Assembly: GCA_964451305.1 (NCBI GenBank)
Contig: CAYVHV010000018.1
Location: forward strand, 6,270 to 70,269
From: SHLQ01 sp964451305
GTDB lineage: Bacteria; Actinomycetota; Acidimicrobiia; Acidimicrobiales; SHLQ01
Reading direction: 5' to 3'
DNA: 64,000 nucleotides
Positions 25,155 to 34,226 of the stretch are shown one piece after another. The notes beneath the pieces are model-generated. The model was given only the letters and a program-made list of their open reading frames with translations, was not told the DNA's origin and did not search any database. Every line of letters begins with the position of its first letter. Positions within the stretch are counted from its first letter, which is position 1. Made by a program: the position numbers and the translations under genes.

Positions 25155-26186
25155 CTAGCCGGGAAGCAGACGCACGTCTACGGTGCTGCGGTCGAGAAGC
25201 GTGCATTGGGCGGTCAGGTCTCCCATCTCGATCGTTACCCCGTCGCCTGGCCCGCCGTTCAACGTGCTGGCGGCAGCGACGAGCGGTGTCGTCCCCGCTG
25301 CTGGAGAGAGCAGCAAAGAGCCGCGTAGCGAGAGCGTTTCAGTGCGTTGACCCTGGCCTTGTGGAAGTTCGATCCGAGCTCGCACATCGCTGATCGTCTT
25401 CGGCTCGCTCACCGCATCGGGGTTGAGCGGCCACACCTCGAGCACGATGACGTTCGCGTCTCTACATGCCACTCGGTCTCCGGTCGCGGCGAAGTCATCA
25501 GCGCAATCACCGGTGCCGGCAATGTCGACCACCTCGAGTTCAGTCGTCACGAGCGAGATGACAAGACATGAGCCATCGGGAAGCAGCTCATCATCGGCCA
25601 CGACGGCCAGGTGGGCACGACCAGCCCAAAAGACCGGTCCGGTGTGGACGTTCTCGGGCAATACGTTCCGATCGGGATCATCGGTGCCGCCGGTGACCTC
25701 GACGTCTGCGCCGCTGATGGTGACCCAGTCCTCGAGGGAGGCGAACGTCTCCACGGTCACCGTGCCGGATGCATCGGTGTACTCGCGGTCGGCGAGCGGC
25801 GAGACCAGCACGTTCCGTTCCGGGTCTGTCGACGCCCGCGCCCCGAGCTCTCCAGCGGACGTGGCGAACGCTCGTGTACCGAAGAAGGCGATCGCGCCGA
25901 TGCCGATGAGGAACACCGCGACACCGAGGTACGTGCCGATGCGATTCCGGTTGAGGCTCCGAACGCTCGAATCGTCTTGACCAACGTCGATCGCACTATC
26001 GAAAGACAGTTCCCGTGCCGAGTCGGCGCTCGCATTCCAGGCCTCTTTGAATCCGGTCGCCGCGGTTGGTTCGATCTCGGTGACCGTGCTCTCGGTCCCT
26101 TCGAGAAATTCGCCCGAGAGCTCTCGCGTGCTCGATGCCTTGCGGCTCGCGATGTCGGCCGCTTTTGGGCCTTTGCGTCGCCTCAT
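25155..26186 (-). CDS. Membrane-anchored protein of unknown function
   Basis: I do not recognise this 343-residue protein. Residues 1-85 are a charged cytoplasmic region, one membrane segment follows (YLGVAVFLIGIGAIAFFGTRAF), and the remaining 230 residues should be outside the cell. The external part contains beta-rich segments and four Cys (SCLVI, DCADD, ACRDA, QCTLL) that could form disulfides. TAGCGT seven nt before the ATG supports a leaderless start. It is divergent from the amidase gene, so a cell-envelope role is plausible but unproven. Confidence 0.7.
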   Translation of the reverse strand: MRRRKGPKAADIASRKASSTRELSGEFLEGTESTVTEIEPTAATGFKEAWNASADSARELSFDSAIDVGQDDSSVRSLNRNRIGTYLGVAVFLIGIGAIAFFGTRAFATSAGELGARASTDPERNVLVSPLADREYTDASGTVTVETFASLEDWVTISGADVEVTGGTDDPDRNVLPENVHTGPVFWAGRAHLAVVADDELLPDGSCLVISLVTTELEVVDIAGTGDCADDFAATGDRVACRDANVIVLEVWPLNPDAVSEPKTISDVRARIELPQGQGQRTETLSLRGSLLLSPAAGTTPLVAAASTLNGGPGDGVTIEMGDLTAQCTLLDRSTVDVRLLPG

Positions 26187-26334
26187 TAATGAGACGCTAG
26201 TCGCAGGCGAGCGTTATCTCACACCACGGGATCTCACACCACAGCCCGCCAGTCCCGGGCGGGGCCTCTATCTCTCTCAGAAGTCACCAACGCCCGCCGA
26301 TGGATTAGTTATGTGGCTTCCTATACTCGCTCCG

Positions 26335-27753
26335 GTGCATCGACATACCCTGCCACTGACCGTTGTGGTCATCCTTGCCCTTATTGCATCGCTGAGTGCT
26401 GAAGCGGTGGCGCAGTCAGCGCCGATTGCGCAAATCGAGGACGACGCACCCGATCTTGCACCGGCGATTGCTCGATGGGCCGGCGCTCCGCGAGGTCACT
26501 TCACGAACGTGCAACCGGGCGTCAGCTCGTTGCAACTCACCGCTATCGCGGCAGACCCGGACTCGGCCCAAGCAATCGACTTCGAGATTCTCGTCGATGG
26601 AACCGTCGTCGATAGCGGCCGCTCAGCTCGCCCGTCGACCTTCGGGCAGACCGTCGAGGTAACGAGCTCGGTCGATGTCTCGCCAGGAGTACATCAGGTG
26701 TGCCTCCGGCTCGCCGACCGAGCGAACCCCGGCCGAACCGTCAACTGCCGTCAGGTCGCCACAACGCCGCCCAACCGCGCGGACTCGAGCCTCGCCAATT
26801 CTGCTGAAGGCGTGGTCGTGAGCCCGAGCGGCGTTGTCGTCCCCGTCGTCGGAGGAACAGCGAATGACTGGCGCGTCACAACACCGTGTGGCAACACCGC
26901 CTCGCTCCGGAGCGGCACGTTCATCGATCGCGCACGGGTTGTCATCGATCCTGGACACGGCGGCTCCGAATCAGGGGCGGTTAGCGGAGGACTTCAAGAG
27001 AAGAACCTCAACCTCGATGTGTCCGAGCTCGTTATCGACAAGTTCGAGGCGCTCGGCATTTCGGCGCAGATCACCCGCACCGGCGACTACCGGGTGCCAA
27101 TCCAAACTCGGGCCGATATTGCTTCGGCTCTCGCTCCCGATGTCTTTATCTCCGTTCACCACAACGGTGGCGCCCTCCGGCGATCGAGCGTGCCCGGCAC
27201 CGAAATTTTCTACTCCGAAGCGCGCCCTGACTCCCAGCGTCTCGCCGCTATCTTGTACGAAGAACTCCATACATCAGCCGCACAGTACGACGCCGATTGG
27301 GTGTCGACGGTCAACCAAGGCGCATCGGTCCGACTCAACGAACGCGGAACCGACCTCTTTGGTATCCATCGGCTGTCTCCTGGTGTCGACTCGGTGATTA
27401 CCGAGTACATGTACCTGTCGAACCCATCGGAGGCCCGCTTGCTCGGACGCGCCGACGTCCTCGAGTCACAGGCGCAAGCCATTGTCGATGGGGTCCTCCG
27501 CTGGTGGTTCACCGAAGACTCCGGAACATCACTGGGCCGGCGATTCACCGATCCGAGCAGCTCGGGAACTGGTGGTTTCGATAATTGCGACGATCCATCC
27601 CTGACCGGCGCCTCGGTCGGAAGCGTCGGCCTTAACAACCTTGACCAGGACACCGATCCCGGTGAGATCTCATCGGGATCCACCTCCACCGGCAGTCGGT
27701 CGCTTCTTCCCCAGCTCAGCCTCGGCACCGACCCCGCCCTCGCTCTCGGCTAA
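26335..27753 (+). CDS. N-acetylmuramoyl-L-alanine amidase (Amidase_3)
   Basis: Secreted zinc amidase of 472 aa cleaving the bond between MurNAc and the stem peptide. A signal peptide (LPLTVVVILALIASLSAEAVAQ) is followed by an unassigned beta-rich domain (about 40-190) and the Amidase_3 domain. Zinc ligands and catalytic Glu are visible: VVIDPGHGGSESG, LQEKNLNLDV, VFISVHHNGG and VITEYMYLSN. The start is a GTG: TATACT at 26322-26327 lies exactly seven nt before it, and the signal peptide then has normal length. An ATG eight codons upstream precedes the -10 and would not be in a leaderless mRNA. Confidence 0.9.
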   Translation: MHRHTLPLTVVVILALIASLSAEAVAQSAPIAQIEDDAPDLAPAIARWAGAPRGHFTNVQPGVSSLQLTAIAADPDSAQAIDFEILVDGTVVDSGRSARPSTFGQTVEVTSSVDVSPGVHQVCLRLADRANPGRTVNCRQVATTPPNRADSSLANSAEGVVVSPSGVVVPVVGGTANDWRVTTPCGNTASLRSGTFIDRARVVIDPGHGGSESGAVSGGLQEKNLNLDVSELVIDKFEALGISAQITRTGDYRVPIQTRADIASALAPDVFISVHHNGGALRRSSVPGTEIFYSEARPDSQRLAAILYEELHTSAAQYDADWVSTVNQGASVRLNERGTDLFGIHRLSPGVDSVITEYMYLSNPSEARLLGRADVLESQAQAIVDGVLRWWFTEDSGTSLGRRFTDPSSSGTGGFDNCDDPSLTGASVGSVGLNNLDQDTDPGEISSGSTSTGSRSLLPQLSLGTDPALALG

Positions 27754-28832
27754 TCCACTTCGGCCCCATCGTTCGCTGGTCGGGCCCGACTCGGAGCAAC
27801 ACGTGGGGGTTCGTATGGCTGCTTTGGGTATACGGGAGGCCATGGAGCGTCGCCCATATCCTCGAGGCCTTCGCGAAATTCGCTCACCAGAGCCGAGATG
27901 TCTTGTGGCTCGTCATACATTGCCGCCCAGGGGTCGCCGCGCTCGCTCAGACGATCCGGGACCGAGATAACCCGTAGGGCATCGGGGTCGACGTCGACGA
28001 GTTCGTCCCAGAACAGCGGTGTCGATACTTGCGCGCCGACCCGGGCGCGCACAGACCACGCCCCGAACACCGTCTTGTGCGGCGCGTTCTGATTGAAGTC
28101 GATGAAGACGCGTGTGCCCCGCTCCTCTTTCCACCACCGATCGGTGAGCACCGTCGGATGGGCAGCTGCGAGGCTCCGAGCGACCGTCACCGCAGCGCCG
28201 CGAACGTCGTAGCTGTCGTAGCGGGGACCGGCAACAGAGCCGTCCAGGGGGACGTAGACGTGTAGACCCTTGCTCCCGCTGCTCTTCACAAAGCTCGAGA
28301 TCGAACGTTCGTAGAACCAGTCGCGAACGAGCAGCGCTGCCGATCGAACCTCGTCGAAGCCAATACCTGGGACGGGGTCGAGATCGATCCGAAGTTCGTC
28401 CACAAACCGCTCCGGGACTCCGCCATCACGTTCCTCATCACGCTGCCGCTCGTCGAGTCGGTACGGCCACGGGTGCAACGTAAAGGCCCCGAGGTTGACC
28501 GCCCAGATGACGTGGGCGGGATCGGCGAGCACCAGCGCCCGAGATGGCGTTCCGTTGACCGTCTCCACCGTCGTCGTTTGAAGCCAATCCGGAGCACCAT
28601 CGGGGATCCGCTTCTGGAAGAAGTTCGGACCGCTCGCACCTCGCGGATACCGCTGGAGGAGCACCGGTCGATCCTTGAGTGCGTTCATTATCGGAGCGCC
28701 AAGCGAATCGTCACACAACCGGACGAAGTAGTCGAGGACATCGCCCTTTGTGAGGCCGACCTTCGGGAAATATGGCTTGTCGAGACTAGAAACAGCGACC
28801 TCGCGCCCCGAGATCTCAATCACATCGGCCAT
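27750..28832 (-). CDS. Stand-alone LigD-type polymerase (PolDom) protein
   Basis: A 360-residue archaeo-eukaryotic primase superfamily protein like the polymerase domain of ligase D, which fills gaps with ribonucleotides during end joining. Visible motifs: SSLDKPYFPKVGLTKGDVLDYF, PVLLQRYPRG, FFQKRIPDGAPDW, the catalytic LRIDLDPVPG (DxD), KSSGSKGLHVYVPL and the HKTVFGAWSVRAR segment. No ligase or nuclease domain follows, and no Ku gene is in this window. It converges with the amidase gene, overlapping by four nt. Confidence 0.92.
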   Translation of the reverse strand: MADVIEISGREVAVSSLDKPYFPKVGLTKGDVLDYFVRLCDDSLGAPIMNALKDRPVLLQRYPRGASGPNFFQKRIPDGAPDWLQTTTVETVNGTPSRALVLADPAHVIWAVNLGAFTLHPWPYRLDERQRDEERDGGVPERFVDELRIDLDPVPGIGFDEVRSAALLVRDWFYERSISSFVKSSGSKGLHVYVPLDGSVAGPRYDSYDVRGAAVTVARSLAAAHPTVLTDRWWKEERGTRVFIDFNQNAPHKTVFGAWSVRARVGAQVSTPLFWDELVDVDPDALRVISVPDRLSERGDPWAAMYDEPQDISALVSEFREGLEDMGDAPWPPVYPKQPYEPPRVAPSRARPANDGAEVD

Positions 28833-28864
28833 AGGCCACCATAGGACATCGAAGAGCCACTCGG

Positions 28865-28895
28865 TTGGCTCACGAATCAGCGAATGGCTTACGAT
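28865..28895 (+). promoter_or_regulatory. Probable promoter of tRNA-Pro
   Basis: TTGGCT (28865-28870) and TACGAT (28890-28895) with a 19-nt spacer lie just upstream of the tRNA, fitting a housekeeping promoter with a somewhat long spacer. Confidence 0.45.
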
Positions 28896-28908
28896 TATTT
28901 GCCGTAAA

Positions 28909-28983
28909 CGGGTTGTGGCGCAGCTTGGTTAGCGCGTCGGTCTGGGGGACCGAAGGTCGGGAGTTCAAATCTCCCCAACCCGA
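28909..28983 (+). tRNA. tRNA-Pro (anticodon GGG)
   Basis: A full 75-nt cloverleaf is visible: acceptor CGGGTTG/CAACCCG, D-arm GCGC/GCGC, anticodon stem TCGGT/ACCGA around the loop CTGGGGG (anticodon GGG), and T-arm GGGAG-TTCAAAT-CTCCC. The discriminator is A and the CCA end is not encoded. Confidence 0.96.
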
Positions 28984-29004
28984 CAAACCATCTCGAAACC
29001 AGGG

Positions 29005-29232
29005 CTAGAAGATCCGCATCACCAGGTCGACGATTCGCCACACGATGTAGGCAATGAGTGCCACGACCACGATCCAGAAGTGCCACGGAGCGGACTGGCC
29101 CACCGTGCGCTCCGGTTCAGCGTCGGTCACATGCTGATCCTCGTGGTTCACGTCTTCTCCACAGTCTGGGCACGCACCATCATCGAGTGCGGTGGGTGCG
29201 TGATATGACGAACAAGGATCACACCACGGCAT
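29005..29232 (-). CDS. Small zinc-ribbon membrane protein
   Basis: A 75-residue protein with an N-terminal zinc ribbon (CDPCSSYH, then CPDCGED) and a C-terminal membrane helix (HFWIVVVALIAYIVWRIVDLV). TAGAAT six nt before the ATG indicates a leaderless start. Function is unknown. It ends 21 nt after the tRNA on the opposite strand and lies downstream of the PP2C gene on the same strand. Confidence 0.8.
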   Translation of the reverse strand: MPWCDPCSSYHAPTALDDGACPDCGEDVNHEDQHVTDAEPERTVGQSAPWHFWIVVVALIAYIVWRIVDLVMRIF

Positions 29233-29259
29233 CCGGTAATTCTAGCTTCAGCGACGGCG

Positions 29260-30342
29260 TTAGCTGCGGCGGACCGCAAGGACAGCAACATCATCGTCGA
29301 TCAGGCCATCGGCGAAGTCACGCGCCTCTTCGAGCAGCGCTTTGGTCATGATCTCGGGTGGCGCGCCGGGGTCGCGCCGGATCGCCATTGCAATACGCTC
29401 TTCGCCGAAGAGCTCGTCGCTGCTTCGGGCTTCGGCAAGACCATCGGTGTAGAGGAGCACAAAGTCGTCCATCTGCAATGGCACTTCCTTGCTGAAGTAT
29501 GCAGCTTGTGGATCGAGCATGAGCAACGGCCCGGTGGCACGCAGGGGCTGCAACTCGCGCGCATGCCAGAGCCATCCAGCGGGGTGGCCAGCGGAGGCGT
29601 AACGGATCGTGCCGGCTTCGGTATCGAAGACGACGACGATCATGGAGATAAACTCTTCGCCTCGATCGAGCTCGGACATCTGCTGGTTGAGCTCCTCGAG
29701 CGCCTGCGCTGGATCGCGGAACTGGCGCAAGAACACACGCAGCAGGTACTTGGCCTGAAATGCGGTGATGGAACTCTCGATACCGTGACCGCGAACGTCG
29801 CCGATGACCGCAGCGAGGCGTTTGTGGCCAACCCGGTACACGTCGAAGAAGTCGCCCGCCATGAGGCCAGAACCTGCTTCGTACGCCCGTCCGACATCGA
29901 AACCGGTGATATCGGGGAGCGAATCTGGAGCGAGACGTGCAGCCCATGCCTTTGGAGCGAAGTCCTCTTGTTCGAGTGCTTCTTCGGCTCGCTTCTCGAG
30001 GAAGAACCGTTGGCGGCTCAAACGAGCTTCGCGCACTGCGCCTCGGGACCAGTTCGCCGAGATCAATGCCGGGATCGCAACGAGGGCAAAAACCACCGTG
30101 ACGTTCGGGTTATCGCTGGCTGCGGACAGGAACGCCGCAATGGCCACCGTCGTGTAGAGCAGGGTCGAGTGAACCTCCTTACGGAACGCGGATTGAGCAA
30201 GCGCGTACGCCGGGTCTTCGGTGCGTTCGACATCGCTTCCGATGTTCTCGAGGAAGCGGCGACGGTACCTGGCGGACCGCGCCCATCCAAAGGCGGCCGC
30301 GACACTGATTACACCGAGGCCTATGAGGATGATGTCCTTCAT
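29260..30342 (-). CDS. PP2C/SpoIIE family serine phosphatase, membrane-bound
   Basis: Predicted Ser/Thr protein phosphatase of 360 aa. Two N-terminal hydrophobic regions (IILIGLGVISVAAAF and TTVAIAAFLSAAS...VVFALVAIPALIS) anchor it, then a short coiled linker leads to the SpoIIE-type phosphatase domain. Metal-binding motifs are SGLMAGDFFDVY, VIGDVRGHGIESS, LLYTDGLAEAR and the final DGLIDDDVAVL. It likely reverses phosphorylation of an anti-sigma antagonist or kinase substrate; no partner is adjacent. TACCCT seven nt before the ATG marks a leaderless start. Confidence 0.9.
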   Translation of the reverse strand: MKDIILIGLGVISVAAAFGWARSARYRRRFLENIGSDVERTEDPAYALAQSAFRKEVHSTLLYTTVAIAAFLSAASDNPNVTVVFALVAIPALISANWSRGAVREARLSRQRFFLEKRAEEALEQEDFAPKAWAARLAPDSLPDITGFDVGRAYEAGSGLMAGDFFDVYRVGHKRLAAVIGDVRGHGIESSITAFQAKYLLRVFLRQFRDPAQALEELNQQMSELDRGEEFISMIVVVFDTEAGTIRYASAGHPAGWLWHARELQPLRATGPLLMLDPQAAYFSKEVPLQMDDFVLLYTDGLAEARSSDELFGEERIAMAIRRDPGAPPEIMTKALLEEARDFADGLIDDDVAVLAVRRS

Positions 30343-30369
30343 GGGTAAAAGGGTAGCCCACTACCGCTG

Positions 30370-31671
30370 CTAGCGGCGGCGGACCCGAAGTTTGATTGGG
30401 GTGTTGCCCATTTCAAAGGCTTCTCGCAAGCTCCGCTCAAGGTAACGAAGGTAGGTACGAGGGAGCTCTTTATTGGCGAACAACGTAAAGGTCGGTGGAT
30501 CTGTCGCTCCCTGCGTTGCGTAGAGCACACGGCCTCCTTCGGGCGCTGCCTGAGCGACCTGCGCTGCCCGGATCACTTGGTTGACCTTGCGGGTAGGGAT
30601 TCGAGTCGAATACGCCGTGATGGCCTCTGAGAGCGCAGGCCACAGCTTGTTTACGCTCCGTCCCGTCAGTGCGCTGATCCGCAAGACCGGCGACTCGCCC
30701 AGGAAATGCAGCTTGCGTTCGACAGCGGTCATCGCTGCATCTCTGCCGTCGGCGTCGAGTAGCTCCCACTTGTTGAGCACGATGACGATCGGACAACCCG
30801 ACGCGTCGACACGCTCTGCGAGGCGCTGATCTTGGGCCGTCACGCCGATCGTCGCGTCGATCACCAAGAGCGCAACATCGCTCTTGTCGACGGCGCGGAG
30901 CGCTCGAACGAGGGAGTAGTACTCGGTCTCTTCATCGACCTTTGCCTTGCGGCGCATACCGGCGGTGTCGATGAACCGCAGCGGTCCTCCATCGGTTTCA
31001 ATCACGGTGTCGATCGAGTCACGAGTGGTGCCGGGGCGATCGTGAACGACCGCACGATCCTCACCGATGAGACGGTTGAACAGGGTCGACTTCCCAACGT
31101 TGGGGCGCCCGACGATCGACACACCGAAGATCCGGTCTGGATCCTCTTCTTCTTCCTCAAATTCTTGTTCTGGAAGCACCGAGATGATCTCGTCGAGGAG
31201 ATCTGCAGTCCCGACCCCGTGCAAGGCACTGACCGGCATGGGATCGCCCACACCGAGGCTCAACAGATCCCAGATGAGGTGCTGTTGGGTTTCGTTGTCG
31301 ACCTTGTTCGCGACGAGGAACCGTGGCTTGTCGATACGGCGTACCAGGTCGGCGACCAGCTGATCATCGGCGGTCGAACCAACCGCAGCATCGACGACGA
31401 ACAACACGACATCGGCCTCTTCGATCGCCTTCTCACTTTGGCGGGAGACCTTTGCATCGAGCTCGTCACCGTCTTCGTCGGCCATCCAGCCGCCGGTATC
31501 GATGAGCGTGAATTCGTGGCCGAGCCACTCAGCATCGAGTTCGTTGCGGTCGCGGGTGACACCAGGACGCTCTTCGACGATGGCCTCTCGGCGCCCGAGG
31601 ATCCGGTTGACGAGCGTGCTCTTGCCAACGTTTGGTCGACCAACGATGGCGACGGTAGGTAGAACACTCAT
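30370..31671 (-). CDS. der: GTPase Der (ribosome biogenesis)
   Basis: Double-GTPase needed for maturation of the 50S ribosomal subunit (433 aa). Two complete G domains are visible, each with GRPNVGKST at its P-loop; the first continues with PGVTRD, DTGGW and NKVD, the second with PGTTRD, DTAGMR and NKWE. The C-terminal KH-like domain follows (ITAYSTRIPTRKVNQVI), ending in a basic tail. The start overlaps the stop of the DUF512 gene (ATGA). In many actinobacteria der follows cmk; here other genes separate them. Confidence 0.97.
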   Translation of the reverse strand: MSVLPTVAIVGRPNVGKSTLVNRILGRREAIVEERPGVTRDRNELDAEWLGHEFTLIDTGGWMADEDGDELDAKVSRQSEKAIEEADVVLFVVDAAVGSTADDQLVADLVRRIDKPRFLVANKVDNETQQHLIWDLLSLGVGDPMPVSALHGVGTADLLDEIISVLPEQEFEEEEEDPDRIFGVSIVGRPNVGKSTLFNRLIGEDRAVVHDRPGTTRDSIDTVIETDGGPLRFIDTAGMRRKAKVDEETEYYSLVRALRAVDKSDVALLVIDATIGVTAQDQRLAERVDASGCPIVIVLNKWELLDADGRDAAMTAVERKLHFLGESPVLRISALTGRSVNKLWPALSEAITAYSTRIPTRKVNQVIRAAQVAQAAPEGGRVLYATQGATDPPTFTLFANKELPRTYLRYLERSLREAFEMGNTPIKLRVRRR

Positions 31672-33086
31672 GACAGCTCCAGGGCTTTTCGAAGGGCGAT
31701 GCCATCGGTCGGGATGATCTCGACAGGTCGGGGAAGATCGTCGGGAGAAAGCCCGTCGAGGAAGACGCCGCGGTTCAGGCACACGTCGGGGAGGAGGTAT
31801 CGGTGGCCTTCAGGTTCGCTCGACAGAACTCGTTGCAGGTCGGCGCCGACCATCAGCCCAGCTACGCCGACATTGCCACCAAAGAAGTCGTTGTCGACAC
31901 CGATGACTCGGACGTCGTCGCGGTCGATGTCGGCGACCAGCGGCTCGAGCACCTGAGCCCCCAGCGTGCCGGTGAGGATTCCGACGGGTGCGGTTCGGCG
32001 AGGCCGAAGCATGACCGCCGCTCCCCCGGTCTCGGCAGCACTCGCATCGGTCGGGCCGCACGACCGTGGCGCCCGGTATCCCTCGGCCGGAGCCGCATCG
32101 ACCCACGCGAAGAACCCGGCTTGGGTTCCGATGCCCGACTCGACCGTTCCGGTGAACTCGGCTTTGAACGAACTCGCCATCCCGATGCCATCTTCGTACA
32201 TCGGTACGTCGCCGTAGCTCTCGTGGCTCGGAAACGGGAGTTGGGCCATCAAATAGTACTCGTCGGATGCCTGAACCATCGGGCGGCCGAGTGTCGTCGT
32301 AAATATCTTCTGCCAACCCTCGACGACCTCGACAACACGTCGAGCTTCCTCGACGGTGTGTTCGCGCATACGGGCCTCGGTCGAATACTTCGACACGCCG
32401 AGCGGAACGACGGCCACGGTTTCGAGCGCCGAGTACTTGTCGTAGATGTCTGCGAGCGTCTGGTCCAAGATGTCGCCATCGTTGATCCCCGGACACACGA
32501 CGACCTGACCGTGGATCTCGGTGCCGGCGTCGAGCAACGCGGACAACCAACGCAGCGACGAGGCACCTCGCCGGTTCCGAAGCAGTTCTTCGCGGATCTT
32601 CGCATCGGTGGCGTGGATACTGACGTTGATCGGCGAGAGTTTCTCGGTGATCACTCGTTCGAGGTCGGCCTCGGTAAAGCGGGTGAGGGTCGTGTAGTTC
32701 CCATAGAGAAACGAGAGCCGGTAATCGTCGTCCTTGAGATACAGGCTCTTTCGGAGGTTCGGCGGCAACTGATAGATAAAGCAGAACTCACAGTGGTTGT
32801 CACATGTCCGCACCTCGTCGAACACCGCCGACTGCACTTCGATCCCGAGCGGCTCAGCAACCGTCTTCTCGACGTCGATGTCCAGGGTGAGCCCGTTGCG
32901 ATCGACGACGAACGAGATCTCGTCACTGTCGACGAGCGTCCGGTACTCGAGGATGTCTCGCGGTTGTTCGCCGCTGATTAGGCGCAAGCCGTCGCCGACG
33001 AGAAGCCCGGCACGCTCGGCCGGAGAATCTGGTTCGACAAGGACGACCCGCGGCATGGCGGTGTCGTCGGCGTGCATTACGGACAT
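31668..33086 (-). CDS. DUF512 radical-SAM-like iron-sulfur protein with PDZ domain
   Basis: Cytoplasmic protein of 472 aa. The N-terminus is PDZ-like (VEPDSPAERAGLLVGDGLRLISG), followed by an iron-sulfur motif TCDNHCEFCF (C-x3-C-x2-C) of radical-SAM type and the DUF512 domain (YYLMAQLPFPSHESYGDV). The exact reaction is unknown; the family is widespread in actinobacteria, clostridia and cyanobacteria. TAGCCT (33094-33099), seven nt upstream, supports the chosen ATG; the frame continues upstream over ispH and is not coding there. It is coupled to der. Confidence 0.9.
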   Translation of the reverse strand: MSVMHADDTAMPRVVLVEPDSPAERAGLLVGDGLRLISGEQPRDILEYRTLVDSDEISFVVDRNGLTLDIDVEKTVAEPLGIEVQSAVFDEVRTCDNHCEFCFIYQLPPNLRKSLYLKDDDYRLSFLYGNYTTLTRFTEADLERVITEKLSPINVSIHATDAKIREELLRNRRGASSLRWLSALLDAGTEIHGQVVVCPGINDGDILDQTLADIYDKYSALETVAVVPLGVSKYSTEARMREHTVEEARRVVEVVEGWQKIFTTTLGRPMVQASDEYYLMAQLPFPSHESYGDVPMYEDGIGMASSFKAEFTGTVESGIGTQAGFFAWVDAAPAEGYRAPRSCGPTDASAAETGGAAVMLRPRRTAPVGILTGTLGAQVLEPLVADIDRDDVRVIGVDNDFFGGNVGVAGLMVGADLQRVLSSEPEGHRYLLPDVCLNRGVFLDGLSPDDLPRPVEIIPTDGIALRKALELS

Positions 33087-33137
33087 CCCGTCAAGGCTAG
33101 GCCGCCGAGAGCGGTCAGCGGGGCGTACATTGGACAC
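33087..33137. promoter_or_regulatory. Divergent promoter of DUF512-der and ispH
   Basis: Only 51 nt separate the two start codons. TAGCCT on the minus strand (33094-33099) and TACATT on the plus strand (33126-33131) lie seven and six nt from the respective ATGs, so both transcripts are probably leaderless and the promoters overlap. Confidence 0.6.
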
Positions 33138-34178
33138 ATGCCTGTCGATCGCGTTCTGCTCGCCGCACCCCGCGGTTTTTGCGCCGGTGTGGAGATGGCC
33201 ATCAAGGCACTCGCCGCTATGGTCCGTACGTTCGAGCCACCCGTCTACTGCTACCACGAGATTGTGCATAATCGTCTCGTCGTTCAACGTTTTGAGGACA
33301 TGGGGGTCGTCTTTGTCGACGACATCTCCGAGGTCCCCGCCGGCGCCCCGATCATGTTGTCGGCGCACGGCTCGGCACCCGAGGTCGTCACCGCTGCGGT
33401 CGAGACCGGTGGCTACATGGTCGACTCGGTGTGCCCTCTGGTGACAAAGGTCCACCATGAGGTCAAGGTTCGGGCCGGTAAGGGTTATCAGATCGTCTAT
33501 GTCGGCCACGAAGGCCACGAAGAAGCCGTCGGCACAATGGCCGTTGCCCCCGACGCCATCCACCGTGTCGAATCCGTCGAGGAGGTCGAGGCACTTCCCG
33601 ATATCGATGGAGCGACAGCTCTCCTCGCGCAGACCACGTTGAGCCACCGGGATTGGGAAGCGGTTCAAGACGCCGCGATCGACCGCTGGCCCGATATGTG
33701 GACACCGGCGCGAAGCGACCTGTGCTTCGCGACCACAAACCGCCAGGGAGCGCTCGTGAAGATCGCGCCGGACTGCGACTCCATGGTCGTCATTGGTTCG
33801 GCCAATTCATCGAACACGATGGCCCTCGCTCGACTCGCTGAAGAGAGCGGCTGCGAACAGGTCTTCCGAGTCAATACCGCCGATGAGCTGCCCACCGACA
33901 TGTCGGGGACGGTCGGCGTCACCGCGGGAGCTTCGGCGAGCGAGGAGCTGGTCGAATCGGTCCTCAACCGTTTGGCCCCTGCCAACGGCGTCACCGAAGT
34001 CCGGATCACCGAAGAAGACGAGTACTTCCCAACGCCGCGCAACCTCCGCGATCTTCTCAACACGATCGACGCTGCAGCGGCGCTCAGCGTCGGCGCCGCC
34101 GGTGGCGCTCGCCCCAATACCGACGACCGTCAGCTCGGCGCCAGCGAAGTCTTGCGTCTGCTCGAAACATCTCCCTGA
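33138..34178 (+). CDS. ispH: 4-hydroxy-3-methylbut-2-enyl diphosphate reductase
   Basis: Last enzyme of the MEP isoprenoid pathway, reducing HMBPP to IPP and DMAPP with a [4Fe-4S] cluster (346 aa). The three cluster Cys are in APRGFCAGVEMAI, DSVCPLVTKVH and SDLCFATTNRQ. Other conserved parts are the YCYHEIVHN, LSAHGSAPEVV and GHEGHEEAVGTM blocks, and the catalytic Glu region ITEEDEYFPTPRNL near the end. TACATT six nt before the ATG marks a leaderless start. Confidence 0.97.
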   Translation: MPVDRVLLAAPRGFCAGVEMAIKALAAMVRTFEPPVYCYHEIVHNRLVVQRFEDMGVVFVDDISEVPAGAPIMLSAHGSAPEVVTAAVETGGYMVDSVCPLVTKVHHEVKVRAGKGYQIVYVGHEGHEEAVGTMAVAPDAIHRVESVEEVEALPDIDGATALLAQTTLSHRDWEAVQDAAIDRWPDMWTPARSDLCFATTNRQGALVKIAPDCDSMVVIGSANSSNTMALARLAEESGCEQVFRVNTADELPTDMSGTVGVTAGASASEELVESVLNRLAPANGVTEVRITEEDEYFPTPRNLRDLLNTIDAAAALSVGAAGGARPNTDDRQLGASEVLRLLETSP

Positions 34179-34226
34179 GAACCCAAACCGAAAAGGACTG
34201 TCACACCCCTCCGTTACGTTACGTAC

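Noticed and set aside
31803..32981. Long plus-strand open frame (392 codons) across the DUF512 gene
   Set aside because: Mirror frame of a conserved protein in GC-rich DNA; no recognisable domain or start signal.
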